From Bacteroides sp. (GTDB lineage: Bacteria; Bacteroidota; Bacteroidia; Bacteroidales; SM23-62), in contig DRHS01000186.1 in the NCBI GenBank assembly GCA_011053095.1, positions 1 to 33,608 on the forward strand: a stretch of DNA of 33,608 bases, written 5' to 3'. A model generated the notes under the pieces. It did no database searches, was not told where the DNA came from, and saw only the letters and a list, made by a program, of their open reading frames with translations. Positions 17,356-25,829 of this stretch are shown in pieces (the first letter of the stretch is position 1; every line of letters starts with the position of its first letter). Both the position numbers and the translations under genes were made by a program.

Positions 17356-17829
17356 ATGCGATACTCAAAATGGCAACTTAGGGCCCTGGTAATTCTAAGG
17401 GTATTTATCGGATGGCATTTCCTTTATGAGGGAATGGTGAAACTGATTGATCCAGATTGGTCTTCAATAGGCTACCTGTTGGATTCTCAGTGGATCTTCG
17501 CAGGATTTTTCCATTCCCTTGCTGCGAATCCCGGTGTACTATCGGTGGTTGATTTTCTGAATGTCTGGGGACTCGTTCTCATTGGACTTGGATTAATCCT
17601 TGGAAGCTTTACAAGGATCGCAACCTTAGGGGGTATTATACTGCTTGCCTTCTATTACCTCAGCCATCCCCCATTCCTCAACCTGGAATATGCACTTCCC
17701 GGTGAAGGAGCCTATTTGATAATAAATAAAACGCTTATTGAACTCATCGCGCTATGGGTGCTGCTCCTGTTTCCGACAGGAAAACAGATTGGACTTGACA
17801 TGTTCATTTTCCGCAGGAAGAATGTTTAA
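17356..17829 (+). CDS. DoxX-family membrane protein
   Basis: 157 residues with four membrane spans, about 8-30, 60-85, 88-105 and 125-145. RVFIGWHFLYEGMVKLIDPDW near the N-terminus is the usual DoxX start. DoxX proteins are named for the quinone-reducing thiosulfate dehydrogenase subunit, and many of unknown role are found beside oxidoreductases. Here it is followed after 11 bases by a Tat-type Gfo/Idh oxidoreductase, almost surely in one transcript. A role passing electrons from that enzyme to quinone is possible (inference). The 129 bases upstream (17227-17355) separate it from the HAD gene and may hold its promoter, but no clear box is seen. Confidence 0.85.
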   Translation: MRYSKWQLRALVILRVFIGWHFLYEGMVKLIDPDWSSIGYLLDSQWIFAGFFHSLAANPGVLSVVDFLNVWGLVLIGLGLILGSFTRIATLGGIILLAFYYLSHPPFLNLEYALPGEGAYLIINKTLIELIALWVLLLFPTGKQIGLDMFIFRRKNV

Positions 17830-17840
17830 AACTGAATATC

Positions 17841-19403
17841 ATGGAAAAAGATAAAGACCCTTTAATCGGTAGTATGGACCGCCGCAATATGCTAAAAGGA
17901 CTCGCAGGGATTCCCTTCCTTGGAGCTTTCGCAATCGGCTGGTGGAGAAAAAGGAGAAAAGACCATTACCTGAAAAATGTATTTCTGCAGGAGCTTGACA
18001 TTGATTCGAGCGCACCGGAAATCCCGGCCTCGCCTCCAAAGGACCGGGTCATCCGCCTTGGAATAATTGGTGCCGGAGGCAGGGGATCACATCTTTTACG
18101 TGGTGCAGGATTTGCAGATCCTGAACTAATCCAGCGTTGGAAGGAAGCATCTGCACTTGACCGAGGGGACAAGAGATATGAGGATTACCTGGCACAGGAA
18201 GACCTTAATGTGGAGCTGAACGGGGTATGCGATATTTATGATGTCCGGGCCGAAAAAGCATTGTGGGCTTCAGGGAATATAAAGCGGGAAGGAACTGATG
18301 CAGATTTTCTCCCTAAGGCAAAAAGATACCATACTTACCAGGAATTGCTGGCAGCCGATGATATTGATGCTGTTATTATAGGAACCCCGGACCACTGGCA
18401 TGCCCAGATGACAATCGATGCCGCAAAAGCCGGCAAGCATGTGTATGTTGAAAAAGGTATGACCCGGCTCCTGGATGAGACCTACGATATGGTAGCTGCT
18501 GTAAAGGAAAGTGGTATCTGCTTCCAGCTTGGTCACCAGGGAAGGCAGACCGAAAGTTACATCAAGGCAAAGGAGGCAATTGATAAAGGCCTGCTGGGAA
18601 AGATAAACCTGATAGAGGTCTGTACGAACCGGAATACTCCCAACGGTGCGTGGCAGTATAAAATTGATGAAGAAGCAGGTCCGCATAATATTGACTGGGA
18701 ACAGTTCCAGGGACCCTATTCAGATCATCCGTTCAGCCTTGAACGCTTTTTTCGCTGGAGATGCTGGTGGGATTACGGGACCGGATTGTCCGGCGATCTG
18801 TTTACACATGAATACGATGCAATCAACCAGATCATGGGACTTGGAATCCCTAATTCCGTAGCATCATCAGGGGGCATTTATTTTTTCAAGGACGGGCGTG
18901 AGGTCCCAGATGTATGGCAGGTTGCCTGCGAATACCCGGATCGTGATCTTACCCTGCTCTACAGTGCATCCCTTGCCAGCAGCAGGGATCGCGGAAAGGT
19001 AATTATGGGTCATGATGGGCATATGGAACTTGGTAACTCCCTGACGGTATGGCCTGACAGGGATTCAACGAGGTTCAAAAAAATGATCAGTCAGGGGATT
19101 ATAGATCCCCAGCGTCCACTCTATTCCTACGTGCCCGGAAAGAAAAATGTAGATGCAGTTACCTCGGCAACAGAAGCGTACTTTGCCGGAAGGGGACTCC
19201 TGTACACATATCGTGGAGGTCGCCGGGTCGATACCACGCATCTCCATGTAAAGGAATGGTTTGATGCGATCAGGACCGGAACCCAGCCGAGCTGCAACAT
19301 TGACCAGGGTTTTGAGGAAGCTATTACCGCCCAGATGGCACTCATCGGCTACAGGCAGAACCGTGTAGTTTTCTGGGATGCAGAAAAGCAGAAGATTGTT
19401 TAA
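17841..19403 (+). CDS. Tat-targeted Gfo/Idh/MocA-family oxidoreductase
   Basis: 520 residues. MDRRNMLKG (Arg14-Arg15) followed by a hydrophobic span (about 20-35) is a Tat signal or anchor, so the enzyme probably works outside the cytoplasm with a tightly held nicotinamide. The Rossmann motif GAGGRG lies at 77-82. The family EKP motif is EKG (204-206), keeping the lysine but not the proline. GTPDHWHAQM just upstream is typical of the sugar-oxidising and GH109-like branch. The middle and C-terminal part forms the usual open-sheet substrate domain (RWRCWWDYGTGLSGD...HEYD). Context with DoxX, two DUF1080 proteins and a sugar-isomerase-like protein suggests oxidation of a glycoside at C3 (inference). 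Confidence 0.9.
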   Translation: MEKDKDPLIGSMDRRNMLKGLAGIPFLGAFAIGWWRKRRKDHYLKNVFLQELDIDSSAPEIPASPPKDRVIRLGIIGAGGRGSHLLRGAGFADPELIQRWKEASALDRGDKRYEDYLAQEDLNVELNGVCDIYDVRAEKALWASGNIKREGTDADFLPKAKRYHTYQELLAADDIDAVIIGTPDHWHAQMTIDAAKAGKHVYVEKGMTRLLDETYDMVAAVKESGICFQLGHQGRQTESYIKAKEAIDKGLLGKINLIEVCTNRNTPNGAWQYKIDEEAGPHNIDWEQFQGPYSDHPFSLERFFRWRCWWDYGTGLSGDLFTHEYDAINQIMGLGIPNSVASSGGIYFFKDGREVPDVWQVACEYPDRDLTLLYSASLASSRDRGKVIMGHDGHMELGNSLTVWPDRDSTRFKKMISQGIIDPQRPLYSYVPGKKNVDAVTSATEAYFAGRGLLYTYRGGRRVDTTHLHVKEWFDAIRTGTQPSCNIDQGFEEAITAQMALIGYRQNRVVFWDAEKQKIV

Positions 19404-19412
19404 AACCCACTA

Positions 19413-19443
19413 TTGTATAATTGGCGGGATAATAATATATTTA
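19413..19443 (+). promoter_or_regulatory. Candidate promoter of the M23 peptidase operon
   Basis: TTG (19413-19415) and TATATTTA (19436-19443), 20 bases apart, fit the Bacteroidota -33/-7 pattern except for the last base of the -7 box. The leader to the ATG at 19463 would be about 15 bases. Confidence 0.35.
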
Positions 19444-19462
19444 AGGTTTCATTTTCAGATAC

Positions 19463-20431
19463 ATGGCTCGCAAACGCTACCACTTTGACCCAGAACAACT
19501 GTCGCTTACACGGGTTCGTAAAAGCTTTAAAGAAAAGCTGACCCGAACCGGGAGTTATGTATTGTTTAGCCTTACCATCGGAGTAGCAGGTTTTTTCCTT
19601 ACCACCGGAATTATTACTACTCCAAGAGAAAAAAACCTTATTGTACAGAATGAGAACCTGCTGAGTCTCTATTCAAGTCTGGATCAGCGACTTGATGTAT
19701 ACGATCGTACCCTGACAGCCATTAAAGTACTGGATGACAGTATTTACAGGGCACTTGTTGGCAAAAATCCGCTTCCCTGGTCACTCCGCGAAGCAGGTGT
19801 GGGCGGACATGAACTGGAACTCGGACTTAATGTTTCAGGCTACCCAGATCGGGTGATCACAACCGCCGAGAGGATAGACCGACTGGATTCCCATCTAAAA
19901 GTCCAGGAAAGCTCCTACAGGTATGTCATGAAAGAGGCCTTAAGAAATTCTACAAAGCTCAACCATTTGCCCGCTATAATGCCAGTATCAAATGATGACC
20001 TGCTTCTAACAGGATCAGGATTTGGAATGCGGTTGCATCCCATTCTTAAAATCTGGCGGCCTCATGAAGGCATTGATTTCTTTGCATACATAGGGAAAGA
20101 TGTTTATGCTACAGCCGACGGCAGAGTTTCAGATGTCAGGTTTTCCGAAACCTTTGGTAATGTCGTTGAGATTGACCATGGTTTTGGTATTGAGACCCTT
20201 TATGCCCATCTGAGTTCATTTAATGTAAGGAAAGGACAACGGGTGTTAAGAGGTAATGTAATCGGAAAAGTAGGCGATACTGGTTTGGCATCGGGACAAC
20301 ATTTGCATTATGAGGTTCATATACATGGGAAAGAAGTGGACCCTGTAAACTATTTCTTTAATGATCTGACAGCTGAAGAATACAAGAAGATTGTCGCCAT
20401 TTCCCAGGCGTATGAAATGAGTATGGATTAG
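19463..20431 (+). CDS. M23-family peptidoglycan endopeptidase, membrane-anchored
   Basis: 322 residues. One membrane span (about 31-52) is followed by a helical, partly coiled-coil region to about 160, then the lysostaphin-type peptidase. Zinc ligands are visible: His201 and Asp205 (HEGIDF), and His282 of the HxH motif (QHLHYE). His249 in LYAHLSS is the conserved active-site histidine. GSGFGMRLHPI before the first ligand and VDPVNYF at the end complete the domain. Such proteins cut peptide bridges in peptidoglycan during growth or division. The basic N-terminus (MARKRYHF) and single span put the peptidase in the periplasm. Three bases separate it from the serine hydrolase gene. Confidence 0.93.
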   Translation: MARKRYHFDPEQLSLTRVRKSFKEKLTRTGSYVLFSLTIGVAGFFLTTGIITTPREKNLIVQNENLLSLYSSLDQRLDVYDRTLTAIKVLDDSIYRALVGKNPLPWSLREAGVGGHELELGLNVSGYPDRVITTAERIDRLDSHLKVQESSYRYVMKEALRNSTKLNHLPAIMPVSNDDLLLTGSGFGMRLHPILKIWRPHEGIDFFAYIGKDVYATADGRVSDVRFSETFGNVVEIDHGFGIETLYAHLSSFNVRKGQRVLRGNVIGKVGDTGLASGQHLHYEVHIHGKEVDPVNYFFNDLTAEEYKKIVAISQAYEMSMD

Positions 20432-20434
20432 AAT

Positions 20435-21616
20435 ATGAGAGCAGGGACAGCGGGATTGATTCTTCTCGGAGGAATAATTGCATTCAGTATAATTTTCACG
20501 AAAGGCCGTTCGCAGGGAATCCCTCCTGTGAACCAAACTATTCCACATGATACAACATCAGTAGAAAAATCCATAATCCGGTTTGATGAATTCCTGAGGC
20601 GAAACCTCGACAGCATGGGTACCGTTGGGGCTGCAGCTACCATATTCCACGGGGAGGATATCATGTATACCCTCACCTATGGTGTAAGACGTGCCGGTAC
20701 TTCGGATTCGGTCAACCAACAAACAGTGTTTCGGCTTGCCTCGGTTTCAAAGGGATTTGCAGGGGTTCTTCTGTGCAAGTTGCAGGAAGAGGATAGGCTG
20801 GATCTAAACGACAAGGTGATTAAATATATCCGGGATTTCAGGCTCAAGGATTCAGTAAATACATATGATCTCTCTGTGAGACATTTGCTGAATCATACCT
20901 CTGGATTGGTACCACATGCCTATGATAATCTTGCCGAGGCCGGACAGGATATTGATGAGATCCTCCCCCGCCTCGTGGAAGTTGACATTGCTGCTCCTCC
21001 GGGTGAAGTATATGGCTACCAGAATGTATTGTTCAGCCTTACAGATACTATCGCAAGGCTGGCTACGGGACAGACGTATTCTGATCTAATGGATGAGAAT
21101 ATCTTCGGTCCTCTGCAAATGGAAAATGCCTCAACAGGTTTCCGGAATCTGGTATGGAATTCCAATGTGTCGTTTCCCCATTCAAGAAGAAATGGTGAAT
21201 TCTATCCCCTACCCCTTCATACGGGTTATTATAATCTCCTGCCAGCCGCAGGGATAAATGCCAGCATTGAGGACATGGGAAAGTGGCTCAAGGCATTGCT
21301 CGGTAATTCCCCCGATATAATAGACCCGGAGATACTGCATCTCATTACCAGTCCTGAGATAAACACTCCCCTAAGAAGGGCATACACAAGGCACTGGGAC
21401 GCGATTGACGGCCGCTATTACAGCTTTGGATGGAGGATCTTTGATTACAAGGGTTACCGGATCATTTACCACGGTGGCTATGTGAGGGGATACCGTGCTG
21501 AAATAGCATTTTGTCCGGAGCTAAGGACGGGACTTGCTTTCCTTCAGAATTCACCCAATGGGGTGGCATCAAAATGCGTGCCCACTTTTTTCAATATGTT
21601 AATTGAGGAACTTTAA
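20435..21616 (+). CDS. Beta-lactamase-family serine hydrolase (class C-like)
   Basis: 393 residues. An N-terminal hydrophobic segment (about 5-22) is a signal peptide or anchor. The three penicillin-recognising motifs are present: SVSK (Ser103 nucleophile, Lys106), YQN (Tyr195) and HGG (346-348) in place of KTG. This set is typical of the esterase/D-aminopeptidase/AmpH-like branch rather than a resistance enzyme. Following an M23 peptidase by 3 bases, it probably also works on cell-wall peptides. The gene ends tail-to-tail with the DUF1080 gene on the other strand, the two stop codons overlapping by 4 bases. Confidence 0.92.
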   Translation: MRAGTAGLILLGGIIAFSIIFTKGRSQGIPPVNQTIPHDTTSVEKSIIRFDEFLRRNLDSMGTVGAAATIFHGEDIMYTLTYGVRRAGTSDSVNQQTVFRLASVSKGFAGVLLCKLQEEDRLDLNDKVIKYIRDFRLKDSVNTYDLSVRHLLNHTSGLVPHAYDNLAEAGQDIDEILPRLVEVDIAAPPGEVYGYQNVLFSLTDTIARLATGQTYSDLMDENIFGPLQMENASTGFRNLVWNSNVSFPHSRRNGEFYPLPLHTGYYNLLPAAGINASIEDMGKWLKALLGNSPDIIDPEILHLITSPEINTPLRRAYTRHWDAIDGRYYSFGWRIFDYKGYRIIYHGGYVRGYRAEIAFCPELRTGLAFLQNSPNGVASKCVPTFFNMLIEEL

Positions 21617-22344
21617 AGCTCACGCAGCCAAATATTCCGGTAGCTGACTGGATTGGAGTGTTCCTGCAACATAAGAGATTGTTTTATATCGTGAGCCTCA
21701 TAGGGTGGTTGTCCTATATATTCCGAAGGCCCCTTTATAGAAATATGATTCTGGATCAGTACTCCATTATGAAGTACAGTCAGTTTTGCCGGGGAAAACA
21801 GGGTGCCATTTTCATTAAACCTGGGTGCAGTATAAATAATATCATATGTCTGCCACTCCCCGGGAGGCAGGCAGGCATTCACAAGCGGAATGTGCTGCTT
21901 ATAAACAGAACCGGCCTGTCCATTTGGATAGGTGATATTTTCATAATTATCAAGTACCTGCACTTCGTAGCGTTGCTGGAGAAAAACACCGCTGTTTCCC
22001 CTGCCCTGTCCCTCGCCGACAACCTCAGCCGGGGTTCTCCATTCAATATGCAGCTGCACATCTCCAAAGCCCTTTTTGGTCTGAATCTCGCCATTGCCTT
22101 TTACCACTGTAATTATACCATCCTTTACCTCCCATCCTGCGGGTCCTCCATCCGGATTTTCCCATTGATCCATGCTGCTCCCGTCAAAAAGTACTATGGC
22201 ATCGGAAGGCGGAGCCGAACCGTTCCCCGGGGTAATAATTTTTGGTACTGGTTCCCATTGCTCAGTAAGTACAGGAACCCATTCCTGGCTAAAAACAGAT
22301 CCTGAAACAAGAATAAATGCAAAGAAAAGGTTTAGATTTTTCAT
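21613..22344 (-). CDS. DUF1080 (3-keto-disaccharide hydrolase family) exported protein
   Basis: 243 residues. A cleavable signal peptide is clear (ILVSGSVFSQ-EW). The concanavalin-like DUF1080 fold shows as AIVLFDGSSMDQWE, GWEVKDGIITV, GNSGVFLQQRYEVQVLDN and the closing SNPVSYRNIWLREL. Members act on 3-keto glycosides, cleaving the bond after a C3 oxidation by a Gfo/Idh enzyme. The enzyme is soluble periplasmic, unlike the second DUF1080 protein at 25890, which is a lipoprotein. It is transcribed alone, between an overlapping convergent gene and the blaR terminator. Its promoter must lie within 22345-22394, where no strong box is seen. Confidence 0.88.
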   Translation of the reverse strand: MKNLNLFFAFILVSGSVFSQEWVPVLTEQWEPVPKIITPGNGSAPPSDAIVLFDGSSMDQWENPDGGPAGWEVKDGIITVVKGNGEIQTKKGFGDVQLHIEWRTPAEVVGEGQGRGNSGVFLQQRYEVQVLDNYENITYPNGQAGSVYKQHIPLVNACLPPGEWQTYDIIYTAPRFNENGTLFSPAKLTVLHNGVLIQNHISIKGPSEYIGQPPYEAHDIKQSLMLQEHSNPVSYRNIWLREL

Positions 22345-22394
22345 GAATTTTTGATATTTTAATATGATGACGGGTAATTACAAACATATATAAA

Positions 22395-22420
22395 AAACGG
22401 GGTGCTTCCACACCCCGTTT
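22395..22420 (-). terminator. Rho-independent terminator of the blaI-blaR unit
   Basis: A perfect 10-bp stem (AAACGGGGTG/CACCCCGTTT) closes a 6-base loop. Read on the minus strand the stem runs into a T-rich stretch (TTTTTTATATAT). It lies 21 bases beyond the blaR stop and before the DUF1080 start on the same strand, so it separates the two units. Confidence 0.9.
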
Positions 22421-22441
22421 CAATGAAATTCAAATACTGTA

Positions 22442-24496
22442 CTAATTGCCGGACCAGGCTTCAGAAAGCACCATAGGATATATCTTTTTTATTTCCTTCT
22501 GGAGTTCATTCCCCAACTGGGCATAAGGGACCTCGAACCGTTTCAAGGCCATTTCTTTGCGAAAACGGTAAACCACATTCCATACTATATTAACAGATTC
22601 AATGTATTGCCCATAGGGTATATCTTTACCATATTCCAGAGAGAATACATATTTCCCCTTTTCATTATCCCGTATGAATTGTTCCAGTTTTTTATCCATA
22701 TCCTTAGGAGAGGTGTTTTTTGCCGAGAGGTCAATTACAAACAGCTTTATGCCTTTCTTTTCAACCTCAGACTTGTCAAGTAATTTTGCATCCTTTGGAG
22801 GTAGTAATCTGGGAAGTCCCACAGTATGATATTGCAGAGGTGATACAGACAGGTCTCCTTCCGGATATCCCGCGTCTGCTACTTTGAGGGAATTGATCTC
22901 TCTCAATACTTCCCGGACCTTGACCACTTCTTCCATTGGCATCTGCTTATCAATAAAAAACATGGCAGTCAAAGTCTTTACTTCAATCTTACTATGCTTG
23001 TTTCTTTCCTGCTCAACCAGGCTGGGAATACCTTCCAGGACAGCCAATTTGCCATTAAATGTAAGTGCGGGACTGCCACTTGCAGTATACCCCAGGCAGA
23101 TCTTAAAGACCAGTGACTGTTTTTCCATCAGCCTGAACTGGGATATCCATGGCAGTTCTACCCTGACATCCTGCTTGTTAAGGAAAAGGTCCATCGTATT
23201 ATCAACTCCGGATTTTTTATATTTACTGCTATGGCTGTCATTCCACCAAATCATAAGTTCATCCCCACTATTGTCAACTTTAAGACTGGTTCCTCCGGAT
23301 TCCCTTCGCTGTGAAAGGATTAATTCTGAGTTCTCCATCCTCCAAAAATACTCCCTGATTTCCGCCCCTTCAGAGAATGAAAATTTATCATCTCTGAATA
23401 ACAGCAGATCACTGAAATCATCTTTGGATTGCTTTATCCACAATCCTCCAAATTTTGATTGTATGGACTTTTCGGTAAGTTCAGATCGTACATCAAACAT
23501 CCGGTTGCCCGGACCTTTTAAAGTGAAATCTGCAAACAGTAGAAATATCGCTATTGCAAAGGGTATTACCAGCATTGCTTTCATTCTTGCCGGCATTCCA
23601 GATCGTTTTTTACTCATCATGGCTATTCGTTTTTTGATTGGTTTCAAATTAAAATTATTTACAAGCTCAACAGAATGGTAACCTATTACCTGTTTAAGCA
23701 AGAGAGACTGGTAATCGAACATTTCAATTCCCCCGTCTATAACCTGCCGGTCTGCAATGTACTCATGAGTAGTTTTCAGGGCATTTCTCATCTGCCATGC
23801 AAACGGATTGAACCACTGAAAAACGGCAAGTCCATGCGCAAATAGATGATCCATCGAGTGCTTTTGCCTGATATGGGCTTTCTCATGCTCAAGCACATTA
23901 TTCAATTCGGATTCATTAAAAGATTGATTGTTTATAAACAAAAAGCGAAAGAAAGAGAAAGGAGAAATATCCTCCTTTATCTCGACCATCCTGAACCCTT
24001 CCTGCCGGGTAACCCCGTTTCTTAAGGCCAGCAGGTAAAGCCGGATCACCAGGTACATGAACCTGATAAAGAAGTACATCACTCCACCTATATAGATGAT
24101 TAATAAGATCCTGGCGGGCGAAACATGTCCACGCGACCCGGCATTTGAGACCTGTATAGTCTCAGACTCCCTGTCCGGCGGATATGTTCCTCCGGTTGAC
24201 AAGCCCGGACTAATACCCGGCTCGGCTCCAAAATCAGCATCACTCAATAGTATCATCTCCTCATAATAATCACGGAATTTTACGATTCCCTCGGCAGGAT
24301 CCTGCAGTGAACTGCCCATGGGGATAATAAAATTCAGATGGAGAAGTGGTACGCTTAATGCCAGTAGTATGCTTCCCACAAGATAAACACGGTTAAAATT
24401 GAAATAGGTTTCCCTACGCAAAAACAGCCAATACGCCAGATACAAGAGCGATAGGCATAGTCCCGTTTCAAACAGATATATAATAAACCGTGTCAT
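22442..24496 (-). CDS. BlaR1/MecR1-type M56 sensor peptidase with ExbD-like domains
   Basis: 684 residues. Four membrane spans (about 3-25, 36-57, 128-158, 306-325) enclose the M56 metallopeptidase with HEKAH (204-208) and the third-ligand region HEYIAD (Glu245). In staphylococcal BlaR1 and MecR1 a C-terminal penicillin-binding domain follows. Here it is absent. Residues about 340-440 are an unassigned beta-rich region. About 470-565 (FNGKLAVLEGIPSLVEQE...FFIDKQMPMEEVVKVREVLREI) and about 580-680 both resemble the periplasmic domain of ExbD/TolR. The inducer is therefore probably not a beta-lactam. It follows blaI by 14 bases, and both end at the terminator at 22395-22420. On sensing, the peptidase would inactivate the repressor BlaI (family knowledge). 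Confidence 0.87.
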   Translation of the reverse strand: MTRFIIYLFETGLCLSLLYLAYWLFLRRETYFNFNRVYLVGSILLALSVPLLHLNFIIPMGSSLQDPAEGIVKFRDYYEEMILLSDADFGAEPGISPGLSTGGTYPPDRESETIQVSNAGSRGHVSPARILLIIYIGGVMYFFIRFMYLVIRLYLLALRNGVTRQEGFRMVEIKEDISPFSFFRFLFINNQSFNESELNNVLEHEKAHIRQKHSMDHLFAHGLAVFQWFNPFAWQMRNALKTTHEYIADRQVIDGGIEMFDYQSLLLKQVIGYHSVELVNNFNLKPIKKRIAMMSKKRSGMPARMKAMLVIPFAIAIFLLFADFTLKGPGNRMFDVRSELTEKSIQSKFGGLWIKQSKDDFSDLLLFRDDKFSFSEGAEIREYFWRMENSELILSQRRESGGTSLKVDNSGDELMIWWNDSHSSKYKKSGVDNTMDLFLNKQDVRVELPWISQFRLMEKQSLVFKICLGYTASGSPALTFNGKLAVLEGIPSLVEQERNKHSKIEVKTLTAMFFIDKQMPMEEVVKVREVLREINSLKVADAGYPEGDLSVSPLQYHTVGLPRLLPPKDAKLLDKSEVEKKGIKLFVIDLSAKNTSPKDMDKKLEQFIRDNEKGKYVFSLEYGKDIPYGQYIESVNIVWNVVYRFRKEMALKRFEVPYAQLGNELQKEIKKIYPMVLSEAWSGN

Positions 24497-24510
24497 TTTT
24501 TGAGGTTCTA

Positions 24511-24879
24511 TTACTTCTTTTTCTTCAATTCTTCAAGCATTCTCAAAGCCTCATCGAGTTCATCTACGTCCAGATCTTTCGTCTCAGAGAAAAAGCTTAC
24601 CACTTCTTTAAGAGAGTTACCGAAGTAATTTTTCATCAACCTGCCCATTTGCTCACTTCGATAATCCTCACGGGTTATCATCGGGAAATACTGGTAGGAT
24701 CCTCCATAGGATTTATAGGAAACAAGTTCCTTTTTCACAAGCACCCTGACAATTGTCGAGATTGTATTGTAAGGTGGTTTGGGATCCAGAAAATGTTCCT
24801 GGATATCCTTTATAAATCCTTTGTCGAGATCCCAAAGGATCTGCATTATTCTTTCTTCTGCTTTTGTCAGGGTTACCAT
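24511..24879 (-). CDS. BlaI/MecI-family winged-helix repressor
   Basis: 122 residues from the ATG at 24879. LTKAEERIMQILWDLDKGFIKDI begins the winged helix, NTISTIVRVLVKKELVSYKSYG is the recognition helix and wing, and the C-terminal helices (about 80-120) form the dimerisation part. The family is released when the partner BlaR protease is activated. The reading frame is open up to a TTG at 24909, but that TTG lies inside a perfect -7 promoter box, so I use the ATG. The gene lies next to blaR with 14 bases between. A 34-bp dyad upstream is the obvious autoregulatory operator. Confidence 0.93.
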   Translation of the reverse strand: MVTLTKAEERIMQILWDLDKGFIKDIQEHFLDPKPPYNTISTIVRVLVKKELVSYKSYGGSYQYFPMITREDYRSEQMGRLMKNYFGNSLKEVVSFFSETKDLDVDELDEALRMLEELKKKK

Positions 24880-24906
24880 CTGATCAGCTTTTTGATTATA
24901 ACGATT

Positions 24907-24961
24907 CAAAAGTATAATTTATTTCTTAGTTCACCAAACTTATTTATAAGTTAAATGAACT
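24907..24961 (-). promoter_or_regulatory. blaI promoter with overlapping dyad operator
   Basis: On the minus strand the -7 box TACTTTTG (24914-24907) fits TAnnTTTG exactly and the -33 box TTTG (24938-24935) lies 20 bases upstream. A nested dyad at 24928-24961 covers the -33 box: outer arms AGTTCA/TGAACT and inner arms AACTTAT/ATAAGTT, symmetric about 24944/24945, with only three unpaired positions per side and a 2-base centre. This is the expected binding site for the BlaI dimer or a pair of dimers. The transcript would start near 24900, about 20 bases before the ATG. Confidence 0.75.
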
Positions 24962-25096
24962 GAAAAATAAATACTTCAATCAATCTGCTGATAATCTGGA
25001 TATTAGAAAAATGTAAGAATGATTAGTTTGTGTATCCCGTATCAAGTGTATCCCATTCTTTTCCCCCACGCCTGATAAATACGATAAGGAACACAT
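24962..25096. other. Short intergenic region between blaI and methyltransferase
   Basis: A 135-base AT-rich stretch between the blaI operator and the end of the methyltransferase gene. It holds a short direct repeat, GTATCCC (about 25033-25039 and 25049-25055), and no gene. I see no clear terminator for the methyltransferase. Confidence 0.4.
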
Positions 25097-25804
25097 TTAT
25101 TTGCTGCCCATAATCAGAAGCTGTGGTGGCCTGGAAATCCCAAATTTCCGAAACCGTTCTTTAAGTTCCTCTGCCCGCTCTTCAATACGCCTGCTTTCGG
25201 GATGTCCCTTGAGAGCCTGTATCCACCCATCCATTTTTGCGATGAACTCTGCGATATTATCTGTATCCATGGCCCTGCTGCTATCCGGACTGAATTCAAG
25301 GATGGTCCTCTCCGCCAGGCCAAGTTTATCTGACAGCATTATCAGATCCTTCCTGTAAAACGTCTTGTTATGGCTGATCCCGGACAGATTATCTATTTCC
25401 GACCGGAGGTGGTGATAGAGCATATGGGATTCATGGGCATCCGTCAGCTGATCACGGTGCATCTCATTTATCAGGAAGTATCCACCTGTCTTCAGAACCC
25501 TCCTCATTTCTGCCAGGCTGGCGACAGGGTCTTCCATATGATGAAGGGCTTTTGAAATTGCAACCATATCAAAGCTTTCTTCCTCGAATGGCAGTTCCTG
25601 TGATTCGGCTTTCAGAAACCGGAAATTATCATCACTGAATTTTGTGCCGGCCTCCGCGAGAGATTCCTCATCTACATCTACTCCGGTTATGGTTCTGAAT
25701 GATTTCAGTGATTCTGTCAGTATCTCCGTAAATTGTCCTGATCCACAACCAACATCAAGTACTTCGCCTGCATCAATATTGCTTAATAAATTATTAAATA
25801 TCAT
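25097..25804 (-). CDS. Class I SAM-dependent methyltransferase
   Basis: 235 residues of the Methyltransf_11 type. Motif I VLDVGCGSGQF (about 16-26), an acidic end to strand 2 (TGVDVDEES), motif post-I (FRFLKAESQELPFEEESFDMV) and HHMEDP are present. The protein starts unusually close to motif I. An in-frame stop lies 12 bases upstream of the ATG, so there is no longer version. The C-terminal half resembles ubiquinone/menaquinone or small-molecule methyltransferases, but the substrate is not readable. It stands alone, divergent from the DUF1080 lipoprotein with 85 bases between. Confidence 0.88.
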   Translation of the reverse strand: MIFNNLLSNIDAGEVLDVGCGSGQFTEILTESLKSFRTITGVDVDEESLAEAGTKFSDDNFRFLKAESQELPFEEESFDMVAISKALHHMEDPVASLAEMRRVLKTGGYFLINEMHRDQLTDAHESHMLYHHLRSEIDNLSGISHNKTFYRKDLIMLSDKLGLAERTILEFSPDSSRAMDTDNIAEFIAKMDGWIQALKGHPESRRIEERAEELKERFRKFGISRPPQLLIMGSK

Positions 25805-25829
25805 GCAATAAAATTATAAGAATTCTTAC

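Noticed and set aside
20435-21616. Serine hydrolase as a beta-lactam resistance gene linked to BlaR-BlaI
   Set aside because: The HGG form of the third motif and the M23 neighbour suggest a peptidase/esterase. It lies on the other strand and beyond the terminator and DUF1080 gene from blaR.
21658-22305. A 215-residue open frame on the plus strand
   Set aside because: It is antisense to the DUF1080 gene with no recognisable domain or signal.
22884-23681. A 265-residue open frame on the plus strand
   Set aside because: It is antisense to blaR, has no family resemblance and no ribosome site. It is a shadow of the real gene.
24880-24909. A longer BlaI starting at TTG 24909
   Set aside because: The TTG forms part of the exact -7 box TACTTTTG, and family members start at the LTKAEE segment next to the ATG at 24879.
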